From Clostridium hydrogenum (GTDB lineage Bacteria; Bacillota; Clostridia; Clostridiales; Clostridiaceae), in assembly GCF_021432385.1 (NCBI RefSeq), contig NZ_JAEACT010000003.1, positions 744,001 to 808,000 of the forward strand: a stretch of DNA of 64,000 nt, read 5' to 3'. A program made the translations under genes and the position numbers. Positions 9,202-17,899 of the stretch are shown piece after piece. Within the stretch, counting starts at the first letter, position 1, and the number at the start of each line of letters is the position of its first letter. Below the pieces are notes generated by a model that was not told where the DNA came from, searched no databases, and worked only from the letters and a program-made list of their open reading frames with translations.

Positions 9202-10098
9202 CTACATCTCCTTTCTATACTTATTAGGTGATATTCCTTTCCACCTTTTAAATTGACGGCTAAAATCAGCTAAATTTTTATATCCCAATCTCTCACTAAT
9301 TTCCTGAATAGAAACTTGAGGTTTTGTAAGCATAGCTTCTGCTTCTCTAAGCTTTAACTTTGATAAATACTCTCTTGGTGATAATCCGTAAACATTTTTA
9401 AAAATTTTATAACCATAACCTGAACTTAATCCTACCTTATTAATAATATCTTCTATTTTTATTTCACTACCCCCAAATTTTTCTTCTTTACCTTTTGTTT
9501 CATACAAAATTTTTTCTTTTAAAGAAGCTTTAATTTTCTCAGCAATCATTTTTGCATATTTTGAATCTAATATTGAATTTTTAGTATTAGTTACTCTTTT
9601 CTCTAATAGCGTACTAATTTCTAATAAAAAATTTGATAAAATCATTTGTATTTGCATTTTTGTTTTAAAACTATAATTCATAGTATAATCAATAAGATTG
9701 ATAAATTCATAAATATATTTTTTTAATAATTCATTTTCTTTAGATCCATTTTCATAATGAACCTTAGATTTTTGTGTCATCTCCATAATAAAAATAGGAT
9801 CGTCGATATCAAAGTGAGCACAAAAGTACTCCATGCCGTTTTTACCCGTACAAGTTATTTCATGAACAAATCCTGGAGGTATAATTAGTATATCTCCCTT
9901 ATTCATGCAATAAATCTCATTTTCTATTAAAGTTTTTTGTTCGCCTTCAATAATAAAAATCATCTCAAAAGCAAGGTGTGAATTAGATGGTACATACCAT
10001 CCCTTTTGTACCTTTTGAATATGTCCACCAAAAAAACATAAATTCCAATCAAGTACTGGCAGCCTATGTGCATTTGCTAACATTTCTGAACTTTTCAT
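9202..10098 (-). CDS. AraC-family transcriptional regulator
   Basis: 298-residue regulator with an N-terminal cupin-like sugar-sensing domain (FIIEGEQKTLIENEIYCMNKGDILIIPP region, 47-76) and a C-terminal double helix-turn-helix (about 205-298; ISERLGYKNLADFSRQFKRW is the second HTH). Start at 10098 with TAGGAGGT. It is transcribed divergently from a GH42 beta-galactosidase across a gap of about 135 bases, suggesting it activates that gene in response to a galactoside. The inducer is not evident from sequence. Confidence 0.9.
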   Translation of the reverse strand: MKSSEMLANAHRLPVLDWNLCFFGGHIQKVQKGWYVPSNSHLAFEMIFIIEGEQKTLIENEIYCMNKGDILIIPPGFVHEITCTGKNGMEYFCAHFDIDDPIFIMEMTQKSKVHYENGSKENELLKKYIYEFINLIDYTMNYSFKTKMQIQMILSNFLLEISTLLEKRVTNTKNSILDSKYAKMIAEKIKASLKEKILYETKGKEEKFGGSEIKIEDIINKVGLSSGYGYKIFKNVYGLSPREYLSKLKLREAEAMLTKPQVSIQEISERLGYKNLADFSRQFKRWKGISPNKYRKEM

Positions 10099-10234
10099 AA
10101 TACCTCCTAAATTGATTTGGATAAAAACTCAACTTATTTGTCCATATACAAATTACCGAAAAACGTTAATAATAATATTAAAGGATTACCAAAACGATTT
10201 CAATAAAATATATAAAATTAAAGGAGATGTTGAT

Positions 10235-12232
10235 TTGGATAAAATACTATATGGAACAGCTTATTATTATGAATACTTACCTTATGAGCGCCTAGAAGAA
10301 GATATATCTATGATGAAAAAGGCAAATATTAATCTTGTTAGAATTGGGGAAAGTACCTGGAGTACATATGAACCTCAAGATGGGGTCTTTGACTTTTCCC
10401 CACTTGATAAAGTTCTTGATGCTATGAATAAAGCTAACATTAGTGTAATTGTAGGCACACCTACTTATGCCATTCCAACATGGCTCGCAAGGAAATATCC
10501 TGAAGTAATGGTAACAACTAAAGATGGTCAAAGAAAATATGGTGCAAGGCAAATAATGGATATTACGAATCAAGTATTTCTAAAATACGCAGAGAGAATT
10601 ATAAAAAAAATGATAAGTCATGTGGCTAATCATCCAGCAATTATCGGCTATCAAATAGACAATGAAACAAAGCACTATGGAACTTCTGGTGAAAATGTTC
10701 AAAAACAATTTGCTATGTATATAAAAGCAAAATTTTCAGGTAACCTAGACAAATTTAACAAAGAATTTGGATTAGATTATTGGAGCAATAGAATCAACTC
10801 TTTGGATGACTTCCTATCAGTAGATGGCACTATAAACGGCAGTCTTGGTGCAGAATTTGAAAAGTTCCAGAGGGAAATTGTAACAAACTATTTAAATTGG
10901 CAGGCAAAGCTAGTAAGGGAATTAAAAAAGGAAAATCAATTTATTACTCATAACCTTGATTTTGAGTGGCGTGGATATTCTTATGGTATTCAACCAGATG
11001 TAAACCACTTTGAAGCTTCAAAATGTCTAGATATTACTGGCATTGACGTTTATCATCCTTCTCAAGAAAATTTTACTGGTGCAGAAATATCCTTTGCTGG
11101 TGATATTGCAAGAACTACAAAACATAAAAATTACTTTGTACTAGAAACTCAAGCTCAGGCTTTTAAGGATAGAGTTCCTTTTCCTGGTCAGTTGAAATTA
11201 GCTGCCTATAGTCATATTGCTTCCGGCGCAAACGTGATTGAATATTGGCATTGGCATTCGATTCATAATTCTTTGGAAACATATTGGAAAGGAATTCTTA
11301 GTCATGATTTTAATACCAATCCTGTATATGAAGAAGTCTCAGAAACAGGAAAGGAATTAAAAATGCTTTCTAAAAAAATTGCAAATTTAAAGATTTCTTC
11401 TAAGGTAGCATTTTTAGTAAGCAATGAAAGCTTAACAGCATTAAAGTGGTTCCCTTTTTCCAGTGATAAAAACTATAATGATGTTTTTAGAATTTTATAT
11501 GATGAATTATATAAATTAAATGTACGAACAGACGTATCAGATGCAAATAACATTAACCTAAAAGATTATGATCTAGTAATAATTCCCTCACTATACTCAG
11601 TATCAGATAAAAAACTTGAAGAAATAAACGAGTATGTTAAAAATGGTGGCCACATTTTATGCATGTTTAAGAGTGGATTTACAAATGAAAATGTAAAAGT
11701 TAGAACTGAAGTACAGCCAGGAATTTTAAGCAAAGTATGCGGAGTTCATTATGAGATGTTTGTAGATCCTAAATATTCTTCCTTAGACCTAAATCCAAAC
11801 TTTAATCAAAATGTAGATAAAAAAATAAGTGATTGGATGGAACTCTTAATCCCTGATACTGCAAATGTTTTAGCAAAATACAAACATAAACATTGGGGAA
11901 AATATGCTGCCATTACTGAAAACATTTATGGAAATGGGAGTGCAATATACATTGGATGTCTGCCAAGTAAAGAAGTAATTAATGAAGTTTTTAAATACTA
12001 TCTTGATAAACTTCAAATTTTGAGAGATACGTCTTTATTATTTCCTATTATTTATAAAGAAGCATTAAATGCTGAAAACCATAAAATAAGATTTTATTTT
12101 AATTACTCAGATGACGACCAATTTATAATCTCTCAATACGACATGGTGGATTTATTAACACAAAATAGCATCAAAGCTGGAGATAAAATCAAACTTTCTT
12201 CTTGGAATTATCTTATTACAGAAGAAAAATAA
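10235..12232 (+). CDS. GH42 beta-galactosidase
   Basis: Cytoplasmic glycoside hydrolase family 42 enzyme (665 aa) releasing terminal beta-galactose. TIM barrel first (LYGTAYYYEYLPYERLEED at the N-terminus), acid/base Glu144 in GYQIDNETKHYG and nucleophile Glu304 in FVLETQAQ, then the trimerisation and beta-sandwich domains. I place the start at TTG 10235, eight bases after AAGGAG (10221-10226). The in-frame ATG at 10112 would add 41 residues unlike the family and would leave only 13 bases to the divergent regulator. No signal peptide, so substrates must be imported. GH42 enzymes often act on plant or mucin galactosides rather than lactose. Confidence 0.93.
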   Translation: MDKILYGTAYYYEYLPYERLEEDISMMKKANINLVRIGESTWSTYEPQDGVFDFSPLDKVLDAMNKANISVIVGTPTYAIPTWLARKYPEVMVTTKDGQRKYGARQIMDITNQVFLKYAERIIKKMISHVANHPAIIGYQIDNETKHYGTSGENVQKQFAMYIKAKFSGNLDKFNKEFGLDYWSNRINSLDDFLSVDGTINGSLGAEFEKFQREIVTNYLNWQAKLVRELKKENQFITHNLDFEWRGYSYGIQPDVNHFEASKCLDITGIDVYHPSQENFTGAEISFAGDIARTTKHKNYFVLETQAQAFKDRVPFPGQLKLAAYSHIASGANVIEYWHWHSIHNSLETYWKGILSHDFNTNPVYEEVSETGKELKMLSKKIANLKISSKVAFLVSNESLTALKWFPFSSDKNYNDVFRILYDELYKLNVRTDVSDANNINLKDYDLVIIPSLYSVSDKKLEEINEYVKNGGHILCMFKSGFTNENVKVRTEVQPGILSKVCGVHYEMFVDPKYSSLDLNPNFNQNVDKKISDWMELLIPDTANVLAKYKHKHWGKYAAITENIYGNGSAIYIGCLPSKEVINEVFKYYLDKLQILRDTSLLFPIIYKEALNAENHKIRFYFNYSDDDQFIISQYDMVDLLTQNSIKAGDKIKLSSWNYLITEEK

Positions 12233-12313
12233 TATAAATCAAAGAATACTTAAAGTGCTAGTATTCTTAAAACATGTGTTGCACCAATAATCAATTTGGT
12301 CGTAAATTTTAAA

Positions 12314-12626
12314 TATTGCGAAGCAAAGTGTAGTGCAAAATCAAATAGCCTTTGGTAGGTGGATCAAAATGATGTCAGTGAATAGCATCTTAAAATCTTA
12401 AATAGAATTAATAAAACTAAGCGGCAAATTTTTTAAAGCTTAAGAGCTTTAGATAACTCGCAAAAAAACGCTCAGACAATCTAAATCTCTAAAGCTTTAA
12501 AAAATTTTCCACTAAGTTTTATACAATTTTATTTAAAATATTTTTTCAATGCTATTCACTGACATCATTTTTCCCTCCACCTACCAAAGGCTATTTGATT
12601 AATCCACTATCTCTTTGTTTCACAAT
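12314..12626. repeat. R3 long palindrome (copy 1)
   Basis: About 313-bp hairpin with two fully complementary blocks (25 bp including the AGCCTTTGGTAGGTGG block, and 23 bp including GATGTCAGTGAATAGC). The tip, near 12455-12480, reads AACTCGC then CGCTCAGACAAT; the base reads ATTGCGAAGCAAAG. Base and tip recur in other R3 copies. With copy 2 it fills most of the gap between the galactosidase and the ABC genes. Confidence 0.85.
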
Positions 12627-12686
12627 ATATAATTATTTCCTAACAACTTAATACAGTAATTTTAATGATTTCAGTAATAGATATTG

Positions 12687-12717
12687 TTTCTGTACTACAC
12701 CAAAATTCCGTAGGCAC
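12687..12717 (-). repeat. Short dispersed repeat next to R3 elements
   Basis: A segment reading GTGCCTACGGAATTT on the minus strand and continuing for about 31 bases matches 21300-21330 on the plus strand with few differences. Both copies lie 60-130 bases from R3 palindromes, so it may be part of the R3 unit. Confidence 0.55.
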
Positions 12718-12747
12718 GGAGGAATTTTTTCCTTTAAAACCATGTAC

Positions 12748-12943
12748 ATTGTGAAGTAAGTGTGTTGTAGGATGATTTAAATAAAATTTTATAAATCTTA
12801 GGTAAAAAACTTTAAAAGCCTTAGATGTTTCAATTGTCTGAGCTTCTTTTCAGCGAGTTATTGAAGCTTCTTAGGATTTTAAAGTTTTTTGCCTTAGATT
12901 TATTAATTTTATTTAATATCCTGCAATGCACTTAATTCGCAAT
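12748..12943. repeat. R3 long palindrome (copy 2)
   Basis: About 196-bp hairpin. Base ATTGTGAAGTAAGTG pairs with CACTTAATTCGCAAT; the tip (12838-12872) is the reverse complement of the R3 copy 1 tip. The right arm covers the last three codons and stop of the membrane-protein gene ending at 12932, so the repeat contributes coding sequence. Confidence 0.82.
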
Positions 12944-13561
12944 AAATTTAGAGTATCCATAAGCAGCAATATTAATCAAAGTACAAATTATAATTCCAGA
13001 TAATATTGTACATCCATAATTATTATGGTCAAAACTTTTTACCATTCCTAAAAATATAAAATGATACTTAGACATAGCTGACAAGGCTAAAAAAACTAAT
13101 ACTACAAGTATTGCCCTAAACATCTGCATATTAATCAATAAAATTTTAATACAACTAATAATCCCAATTGTAACAAAAAAAACAAAAATCGTATCTGAAA
13201 AATTATTTATATTTGTGTTTCTTAAATATTTAATCACAGAAATTATTAGTATATATATGAAACCTAATACATTGCTTACTATAAGCGGTGCTAAGCTTGT
13301 CACTTGCTTGAAAACTACTGTAGTTTTTATAAATTTTCTATTAAAGCCTATCTCTATATCGTTTCCTAAAAATGGTGCTAATATTAATACTAGCGCAAAA
13401 GCCAAAAATAATATTGGCATCATATAATATTTTGAGGTTGGTTTTTCAATGATGAATATTCCAGCACAAGATAATAACACGGCTAGTATAAAATTAAATA
13501 TACTATATAAAATTTTTTTATAACTAAGATATATCTTTACAGCTCGTATTATATTCTTCAC
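12932..13561 (-). CDS. ABC transporter membrane protein (second subunit)
   Basis: 209-residue protein with about six hydrophobic segments and no clear conserved motif; probably an ABC-2-like membrane subunit working with the ATPase encoded two genes upstream. I take GTG 13561 as the start: it overlaps the stop of the preceding gene as GTGA, with AGGTGG upstream. A GTG four codons earlier is also possible. The last residues Ile-Ala-Asn and the stop fall inside R3 copy 2, so the native C-terminus may have been replaced by repeat sequence. Substrate unknown. Confidence 0.7.
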   Translation of the reverse strand: MKNIIRAVKIYLSYKKILYSIFNFILAVLLSCAGIFIIEKPTSKYYMMPILFLAFALVLILAPFLGNDIEIGFNRKFIKTTVVFKQVTSLAPLIVSNVLGFIYILIISVIKYLRNTNINNFSDTIFVFFVTIGIISCIKILLINMQMFRAILVVLVFLALSAMSKYHFIFLGMVKSFDHNNYGCTILSGIIICTLINIAAYGYSKFIAN

Positions 13562-14220
13562 TGTACCCACCACCTATTTCTTATCCTCTTAAAAATAATT
13601 GTATATATTATTAGTAAATAAATAACTGCCACTATAAAAGAAAAAATAGCTGTCTTTGGTGTATTTATAAAATTTACTGATTGTCTTTTTACAGTAAATT
13701 GGCTAACAACTCCTCCAATTATCCCATAAATAACAGTGGAAGTGATGGCATCGTTTTTTTCGTTTTTAATATAATACGAAAGAATTTGACTTATACCTAA
13801 TAAAACAACTCCAAGGATAGCACCATAAAATATTTGATACAAATTAAAAAATTCTTCTATTTTTAAAATTATAAAAATTATCTTTAGGAAAAATAAATAA
13901 ATTAAGTAAAAAACTATTCCTTTAAAAAAACTTATTATCATAGCTATTTTTAGCTTACCATAAGGATTTTTTATGCTCCTAATAAATTTTCCGTAGCCAT
14001 AGTTATTTCTTATCCAATGGCTGTATCCACCAGGTGAAATAATTGAAATCATTACTATAGAAATAATATATATTGTACTTATGGCCACATCAGTATATCC
14101 AACTATCTTCGCCACACCTATAAAAATAAATGTAAGTAAAATACCCATAGCAAATAGTATATATCCTAATTTCACACTAGTATTATAACATTTGTACGCC
14201 TTTATAATTTCTTCAATCAC
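13558..14220 (-). CDS. ABC transporter membrane protein (first subunit)
   Basis: 220-residue membrane protein with about six transmembrane segments, GTG start at 14220 with GGGGGATT upstream, 15 bases after the ATPase gene. Gene order GntR - ATPase - two membrane proteins resembles ytr-type operons of Firmicutes, where the GntR protein represses its own exporter until cell-wall stress or an antibiotic appears. The family of this subunit is not recognisable to me from the sequence; transport function is inferred from the operon. Confidence 0.7.
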   Translation of the reverse strand: MIEEIIKAYKCYNTSVKLGYILFAMGILLTFIFIGVAKIVGYTDVAISTIYIISIVMISIISPGGYSHWIRNNYGYGKFIRSIKNPYGKLKIAMIISFFKGIVFYLIYLFFLKIIFIILKIEEFFNLYQIFYGAILGVVLLGISQILSYYIKNEKNDAITSTVIYGIIGGVVSQFTVKRQSVNFINTPKTAIFSFIVAVIYLLIIYTIIFKRIRNRWWVQ

Positions 14221-14235
14221 TTTAATCCCCCCAAA

Positions 14236-15102
14236 TTAACCCTCAAATTCTTTTAACTTTAAAAGCATTACGACTATTTGCTGAAGTGATGGAGTTTCTA
14301 CCGCCACGTCAAATTCTTCCACTACTCTATTTATATCACTTGATAACACTATTCCCTCAAATCCCATTGAAGTAACTCTAATTTCCTTAAAATACTTCTT
14401 TATGTCATCAATTTCCTTACTATTTCCTGAAACAACTGAATATTTTTCCTTTAAATCATCAACAAATCCCTGCTCAATTATTTTTCCATTTTTCATAACT
14501 ATTACGTAGTCCGTTGCATACTCCATATCCGCAATATTATGAGTTGAAAAAAATACAGTTTTTTCTCCGTCTTTAACATATTCCCTAAATAAATCACAAA
14601 GTTCATCTCTCATTAATGGATCAAGTGGTGATGCAGGTTCATCTAATACCAAAAGTTCTGTAGCTCTTGCAAGTTGAGCTGCTAGCATTAGCCTCATTTG
14701 AGTTCCTTTAGACATTTGAAGAATTTCCTTTTTTAAATTGATTTCAAACTTAGCAACCAATTCATAAAACTTGTCTTTATTAAAATTATCAAACCCTGTT
14801 TCCATGGCAGTTGCAACATTTTTTACCTTCCAATGTGGATGAAAATAATTGCTATCAGAGACATATCCTATTCTATTTTTAACTTCATTTTCTTCTGCTG
14901 AAGTACATTTATTAAAATAATTAATGCTCCCACCATTTATTTTTTGAAAACCCATAATTAAATCTAAAAGCGTTGTTTTTCCAGCACCATTAGCTCCAAC
15001 TAAACCTACTGTATACCCTTTAGGCAGTTCAAAAGAAACATTACCAAGTTCAAATTCCTTAAATTTTTTATTTAAATTTTCTACTTTTAATATTGTCTCC
15101 AT
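14236..15102 (-). CDS. ABC transporter ATP-binding protein (YtrB-like)
   Basis: 288-residue ATPase with Walker A GANGAGKTTLLD (about 36), signature MSKGTQMRLMLA and Walker B LLVLDEPASPLDP followed by a STHN switch histidine. The C-terminal extension (about 215-288) resembles that of ABC-2-type exporter ATPases. Start at 15102, two bases after the GntR stop; the ribosome site GAGGTTGA lies inside the end of the regulator gene, so they are coupled. Energises the two membrane proteins downstream; substrate unknown. Confidence 0.88.
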   Translation of the reverse strand: METILKVENLNKKFKEFELGNVSFELPKGYTVGLVGANGAGKTTLLDLIMGFQKINGGSINYFNKCTSAEENEVKNRIGYVSDSNYFHPHWKVKNVATAMETGFDNFNKDKFYELVAKFEINLKKEILQMSKGTQMRLMLAAQLARATELLVLDEPASPLDPLMRDELCDLFREYVKDGEKTVFFSTHNIADMEYATDYVIVMKNGKIIEQGFVDDLKEKYSVVSGNSKEIDDIKKYFKEIRVTSMGFEGIVLSSDINRVVEEFDVAVETPSLQQIVVMLLKLKEFEG

Positions 15103-15104
15103 AA

Positions 15105-15473
15105 CTATTCAACCTCCATAAGCTTCTTTAAGATATTAATAAGTTCCTCTCCGGATATATCAGCTATTTTACTGCATTCTATAGCATTCATTAAATGTTG
15201 TTCTATAAGCCTTAAATGCTGTTCCTTTATCATCTCATCATTTTGTGCATTAACTAAATATCCTTTTCCCTGCTGAGAGGTTATAAGTCCTTCTTCTTCT
15301 AAAATCTGATAAGCCTTCATTGTGGTTATGACACTTATCCTAAGATCTGCGGCAAGCTGCCTTATGGATGGAAGATATTCCCCACCTTTGAGTTCACCTT
15401 TAAGTATTTGCTCCCGAAGCTGGTTACTTATCTGCTTATACAGTGGCTCTTTTGAATTTTGATAAATTTTCAT
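15105..15473 (-). CDS. GntR-family (YtrA-type) repressor
   Basis: 122-residue regulator: an N-terminal winged helix (LREQILKGELKGGEYLPS to VITTMKAYQILEEEGLI) plus a short helical tail, the size and form of the YtrA subfamily. First gene of the ABC operon, with an inverted-repeat operator overlapping its promoter just upstream, implying autorepression. Start at 15473 with GGAGGCGG upstream. Confidence 0.9.
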   Translation of the reverse strand: MKIYQNSKEPLYKQISNQLREQILKGELKGGEYLPSIRQLAADLRISVITTMKAYQILEEEGLITSQQGKGYLVNAQNDEMIKEQHLRLIEQHLMNAIECSKIADISGEELINILKKLMEVE

Positions 15474-15485
15474 TTTTCCGCCTCC

Positions 15486-15516
15486 AACTGTTTATGTGTT
15501 ATATAAACAGTTTATA
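15486..15516. promoter_or_regulatory. Operator/promoter of the YtrA-type operon
   Basis: Two overlapping inverted repeats: AACTGTTTAT/ATAAACAGTT (15486-15512) and TATAAAC-T-GTTTATA (15502-15516). A -35-like TTGACA (minus strand, 15532-15537) lies upstream, with TATAAA inside the operator at a short 15-base spacing. Likely binding site of the GntR protein encoded 12 bases downstream. Confidence 0.6.
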
Positions 15517-15550
15517 CAATTATGCAATTATTGTCAACACAAAAATAAAA

Positions 15551-15781
15551 ACCTTTATTCAGAGTACAGCTGACAGAGTACAGAGTACAGTTAAGGATGA
15601 TTTTCTTCCGCTTTGCTACAGAAAATCTTATAACTTATTTTTGATTGCTTACGCAATCGCGAAATTAATGTTGTTCAGCGGAGCTGAACAACATTTAAGT
15701 TTAAGATTTACCTGACGTAAGGAAAGGTAAATCATCCTTAACTGTACTCTGTCATCTGTACTCTGTACTCTGAATAAAGGT
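15551..15781 (-). repeat. R1 element (copy 2)
   Basis: About 231 bp, reverse orientation. Terminal ACCTTTATTCAG pairs with CTGAATAAAGGT; both ends consist of GAGTACAG-like units, including one ATGACAG-type variant on each side at different positions. Inner stem AAGGATGATTTT/AAATCATCCTT encloses hairpins around 15605-15630, 15636-15650, 15665-15690 and 15700-15735. Lies upstream of the YtrA-type operon promoter. Confidence 0.87.
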
Positions 15782-15842
15782 TCTCAATATTTAAGATTTG
15801 ATTATAAAATTATTTTCTCTCCTCTTATCTTTTTCAATAACT

Positions 15843-16718
15843 CTAATTAAATCTCTTCCTATATCCACACTTCCTGCACAATTCTTCTACTACTTCCCCC
15901 TTTGAAAAACCATCAACCATATTGCTTGTTCTTTCCCCATGAATTATTTCAGCAAAGTGTGTATTATTAACATTTCCAAGCTTTATAATACCTTCTCCAT
16001 CAAGGCAACAAGGTACAACCGTTCCATCTACTAGTATAGCCATATGACTTCTAGCACCATAACAAAAACCTTGGTTTTTATCTTCAGCTTTTTCTAAATC
16101 CGGCCATTCAAATTCAAAATCCTGATTTAAATATACTTTATCAGAAACTTTTATTCCCTTACCTGGTTCAATCTTTTCCTCAATTTTATATGGCAAGTTA
16201 AATTCCTGTTCAATTATTTGTAGCACCTCTCTATTTCTTTGCCTTTTAATATTTGTAGCATTATCCTTATCTAGATTCCACAGCCTAAGGGATACCAAAG
16301 TATCAGTATTAGTTATATCTTCCTTAACAAAAGATATAATATTGCCTATATACTCATCTTTATTAGTTCCACCTTCATTTCCATCAAAACTATGCAAAGA
16401 AAAATTAACTAATCTTAAAGCAGGTTTATTAAGTAATTTATGTTTTACTTCATTTATAAGTGTACCATTAGTTGTTATATTCACCTTAAAGCCCTTTTCA
16501 TAGCTTAAATCTAAAAATTCATCTAGCTTAGGATGTAATAGTGGTTCACCTTTTACATGCAGATATATATAATCTGTATATGGTTTTATCTCTTCCAAAA
16601 TCTTATTAAAGGTTTCTAACTTCATAAATTCAGGCTGCCTCTTTGTTTGCGGACAAAAATTACAAGCAAGGTTACACACATTAGTAATCTCTATATAAAT
16701 TCTTTTTAATTTCTTCAT
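15843..16718 (-). CDS. Radical SAM protein with SPASM-type C-terminus
   Basis: 291-residue iron-sulfur enzyme. The N-terminal CNLACNFC holds the CxxxCxxC ligands of the SAM cluster; the C-terminal PCCLDGEG and CRKCGYRKR give further cysteines as in SPASM/Twitch proteins. I start at ATG 16718, which has GGAGAT upstream, rather than the in-frame ATG six codons earlier, which lacks a site. It follows the AEC carrier gene by about 34 bases. Substrate unknown: no peptide precursor is visible next to it, so a peptide-modifying role is only one possibility. Confidence 0.82.
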   Translation of the reverse strand: MKKLKRIYIEITNVCNLACNFCPQTKRQPEFMKLETFNKILEEIKPYTDYIYLHVKGEPLLHPKLDEFLDLSYEKGFKVNITTNGTLINEVKHKLLNKPALRLVNFSLHSFDGNEGGTNKDEYIGNIISFVKEDITNTDTLVSLRLWNLDKDNATNIKRQRNREVLQIIEQEFNLPYKIEEKIEPGKGIKVSDKVYLNQDFEFEWPDLEKAEDKNQGFCYGARSHMAILVDGTVVPCCLDGEGIIKLGNVNNTHFAEIIHGERTSNMVDGFSKGEVVEELCRKCGYRKRFN

Positions 16719-16752
16719 TCGTTTATCTCCATTCATTATGCTTTAAGATGCC

Positions 16753-17706
16753 TTATATAATGCTTAAGGTTTTTAGCAAATATATTCCAATAAAAATTGT
16801 AAACATAGAAAAAAAGGTAGTTAAAAGTACAACATCACCTGTAAGTTCATAATCTGAATTCATTTCCTTCGCCATTACATAAGATGATACTGCTGTTGGT
16901 GCACAAAATAATATAAAAAGTGCACCTATTTCGTATTTTCTAAATCCAATAAAATAAGCTGTAGTTATAACCGTACCTGGAACTAATATAAGTCTTCCAA
17001 AAGTAGCTATTAAACTGTACTTTAAATTTACCTTTGCACTCTTAAATTTAAACTGAGCCCCTAATGTTATAAGTGCTAGAGGTGTACCCAAAGCAGCTAC
17101 ATCATCTACCGCCCTATAAGCAAACACTGGAAGCTTAATTGAAAAAAGCTGAAATATTATTGCTAAAAATGATGCTATAATAAGAGGATTTTTAATTATT
17201 TGTAATAAAGTCAATTTTATTTTTTCTCCTATATTTCCAGTTTCTTCTTCAGCAAATACAGTAAGAAGTACAACTGCTAAAAAATTGTATGTTGGAATTG
17301 CAACTGGAAGAAGTAATGCTACTGATGCTATATTGTTAGTTCCAAACATATACTGAGCAATTGGAATTCCTAAAAGTACAAAATTGCTTCTATACATAGT
17401 ATGTATCATCGCTGATGCTCTTCTTTTATCCTTAATGAATATAGGAACTATTATTGAAAACACTATTATTGAACAAACTATAGCTGAAAATGCAAAAATC
17501 ATAAGTTTTCCATCAAAAACTTTAGCAAACTTAGCATCATATATATTTTTAAAAAGTAGTACTGCAAGTCCAACTCTAAAGTTAAATTTTATGGCCATAT
17601 TAACAAATCTATCATCAATAAGTTCTATTCTTCTTAAAAAATATCCCAAAGCAACTACTAAAAATATTGGCATTATTACATTAAAACTAAATATTAAGTC
17701 ACTCAC
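16753..17706 (-). CDS. AEC-family permease (malate/auxin-carrier type)
   Basis: 317-residue membrane carrier with ten predicted helices in the two-bundle AEC fold. It begins FNVIMPIFLVVALGYFLRR and has a PLALITLGAQF motif near residue 210 typical of the family. GTG start at 17706 with AAGGAGG. Divergently oriented from a DASS transporter and malic enzyme; bacterial AEC members such as MleP carry malate, so a role in organic acid exchange is plausible but inferred. Confidence 0.82.
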   Translation of the reverse strand: MSDLIFSFNVIMPIFLVVALGYFLRRIELIDDRFVNMAIKFNFRVGLAVLLFKNIYDAKFAKVFDGKLMIFAFSAIVCSIIVFSIIVPIFIKDKRRASAMIHTMYRSNFVLLGIPIAQYMFGTNNIASVALLLPVAIPTYNFLAVVLLTVFAEEETGNIGEKIKLTLLQIIKNPLIIASFLAIIFQLFSIKLPVFAYRAVDDVAALGTPLALITLGAQFKFKSAKVNLKYSLIATFGRLILVPGTVITTAYFIGFRKYEIGALFILFCAPTAVSSYVMAKEMNSDYELTGDVVLLTTFFSMFTIFIGIYLLKTLSII

Positions 17707-17899
17707 TGCCAGTCCTCCTTGTCCTAATCATATATTTATCTATTTTAACACTAAATTTATTAAATTATAACTAAAATCACTTCATAACAAGAATTAATGT
17801 TATAAATAATACTTATGACCTGATAATTAAACGATATTTCACGCTCAAAGTATATAGAAGTATAATAAATTTGAAGAAACAAGAAAGGAAGTCTTAGAT

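Noticed and set aside
10112..10234. ATG 10112 as start of the galactosidase
   Set aside because: No ribosome site, would add 41 residues not typical of GH42, and would occupy the divergent promoter region.
15443..15715. Plus-strand reading frame across R1 copy 2
   Set aside because: Encoded by repeat sequence and the reverse strand of the GntR start; no ribosome site.
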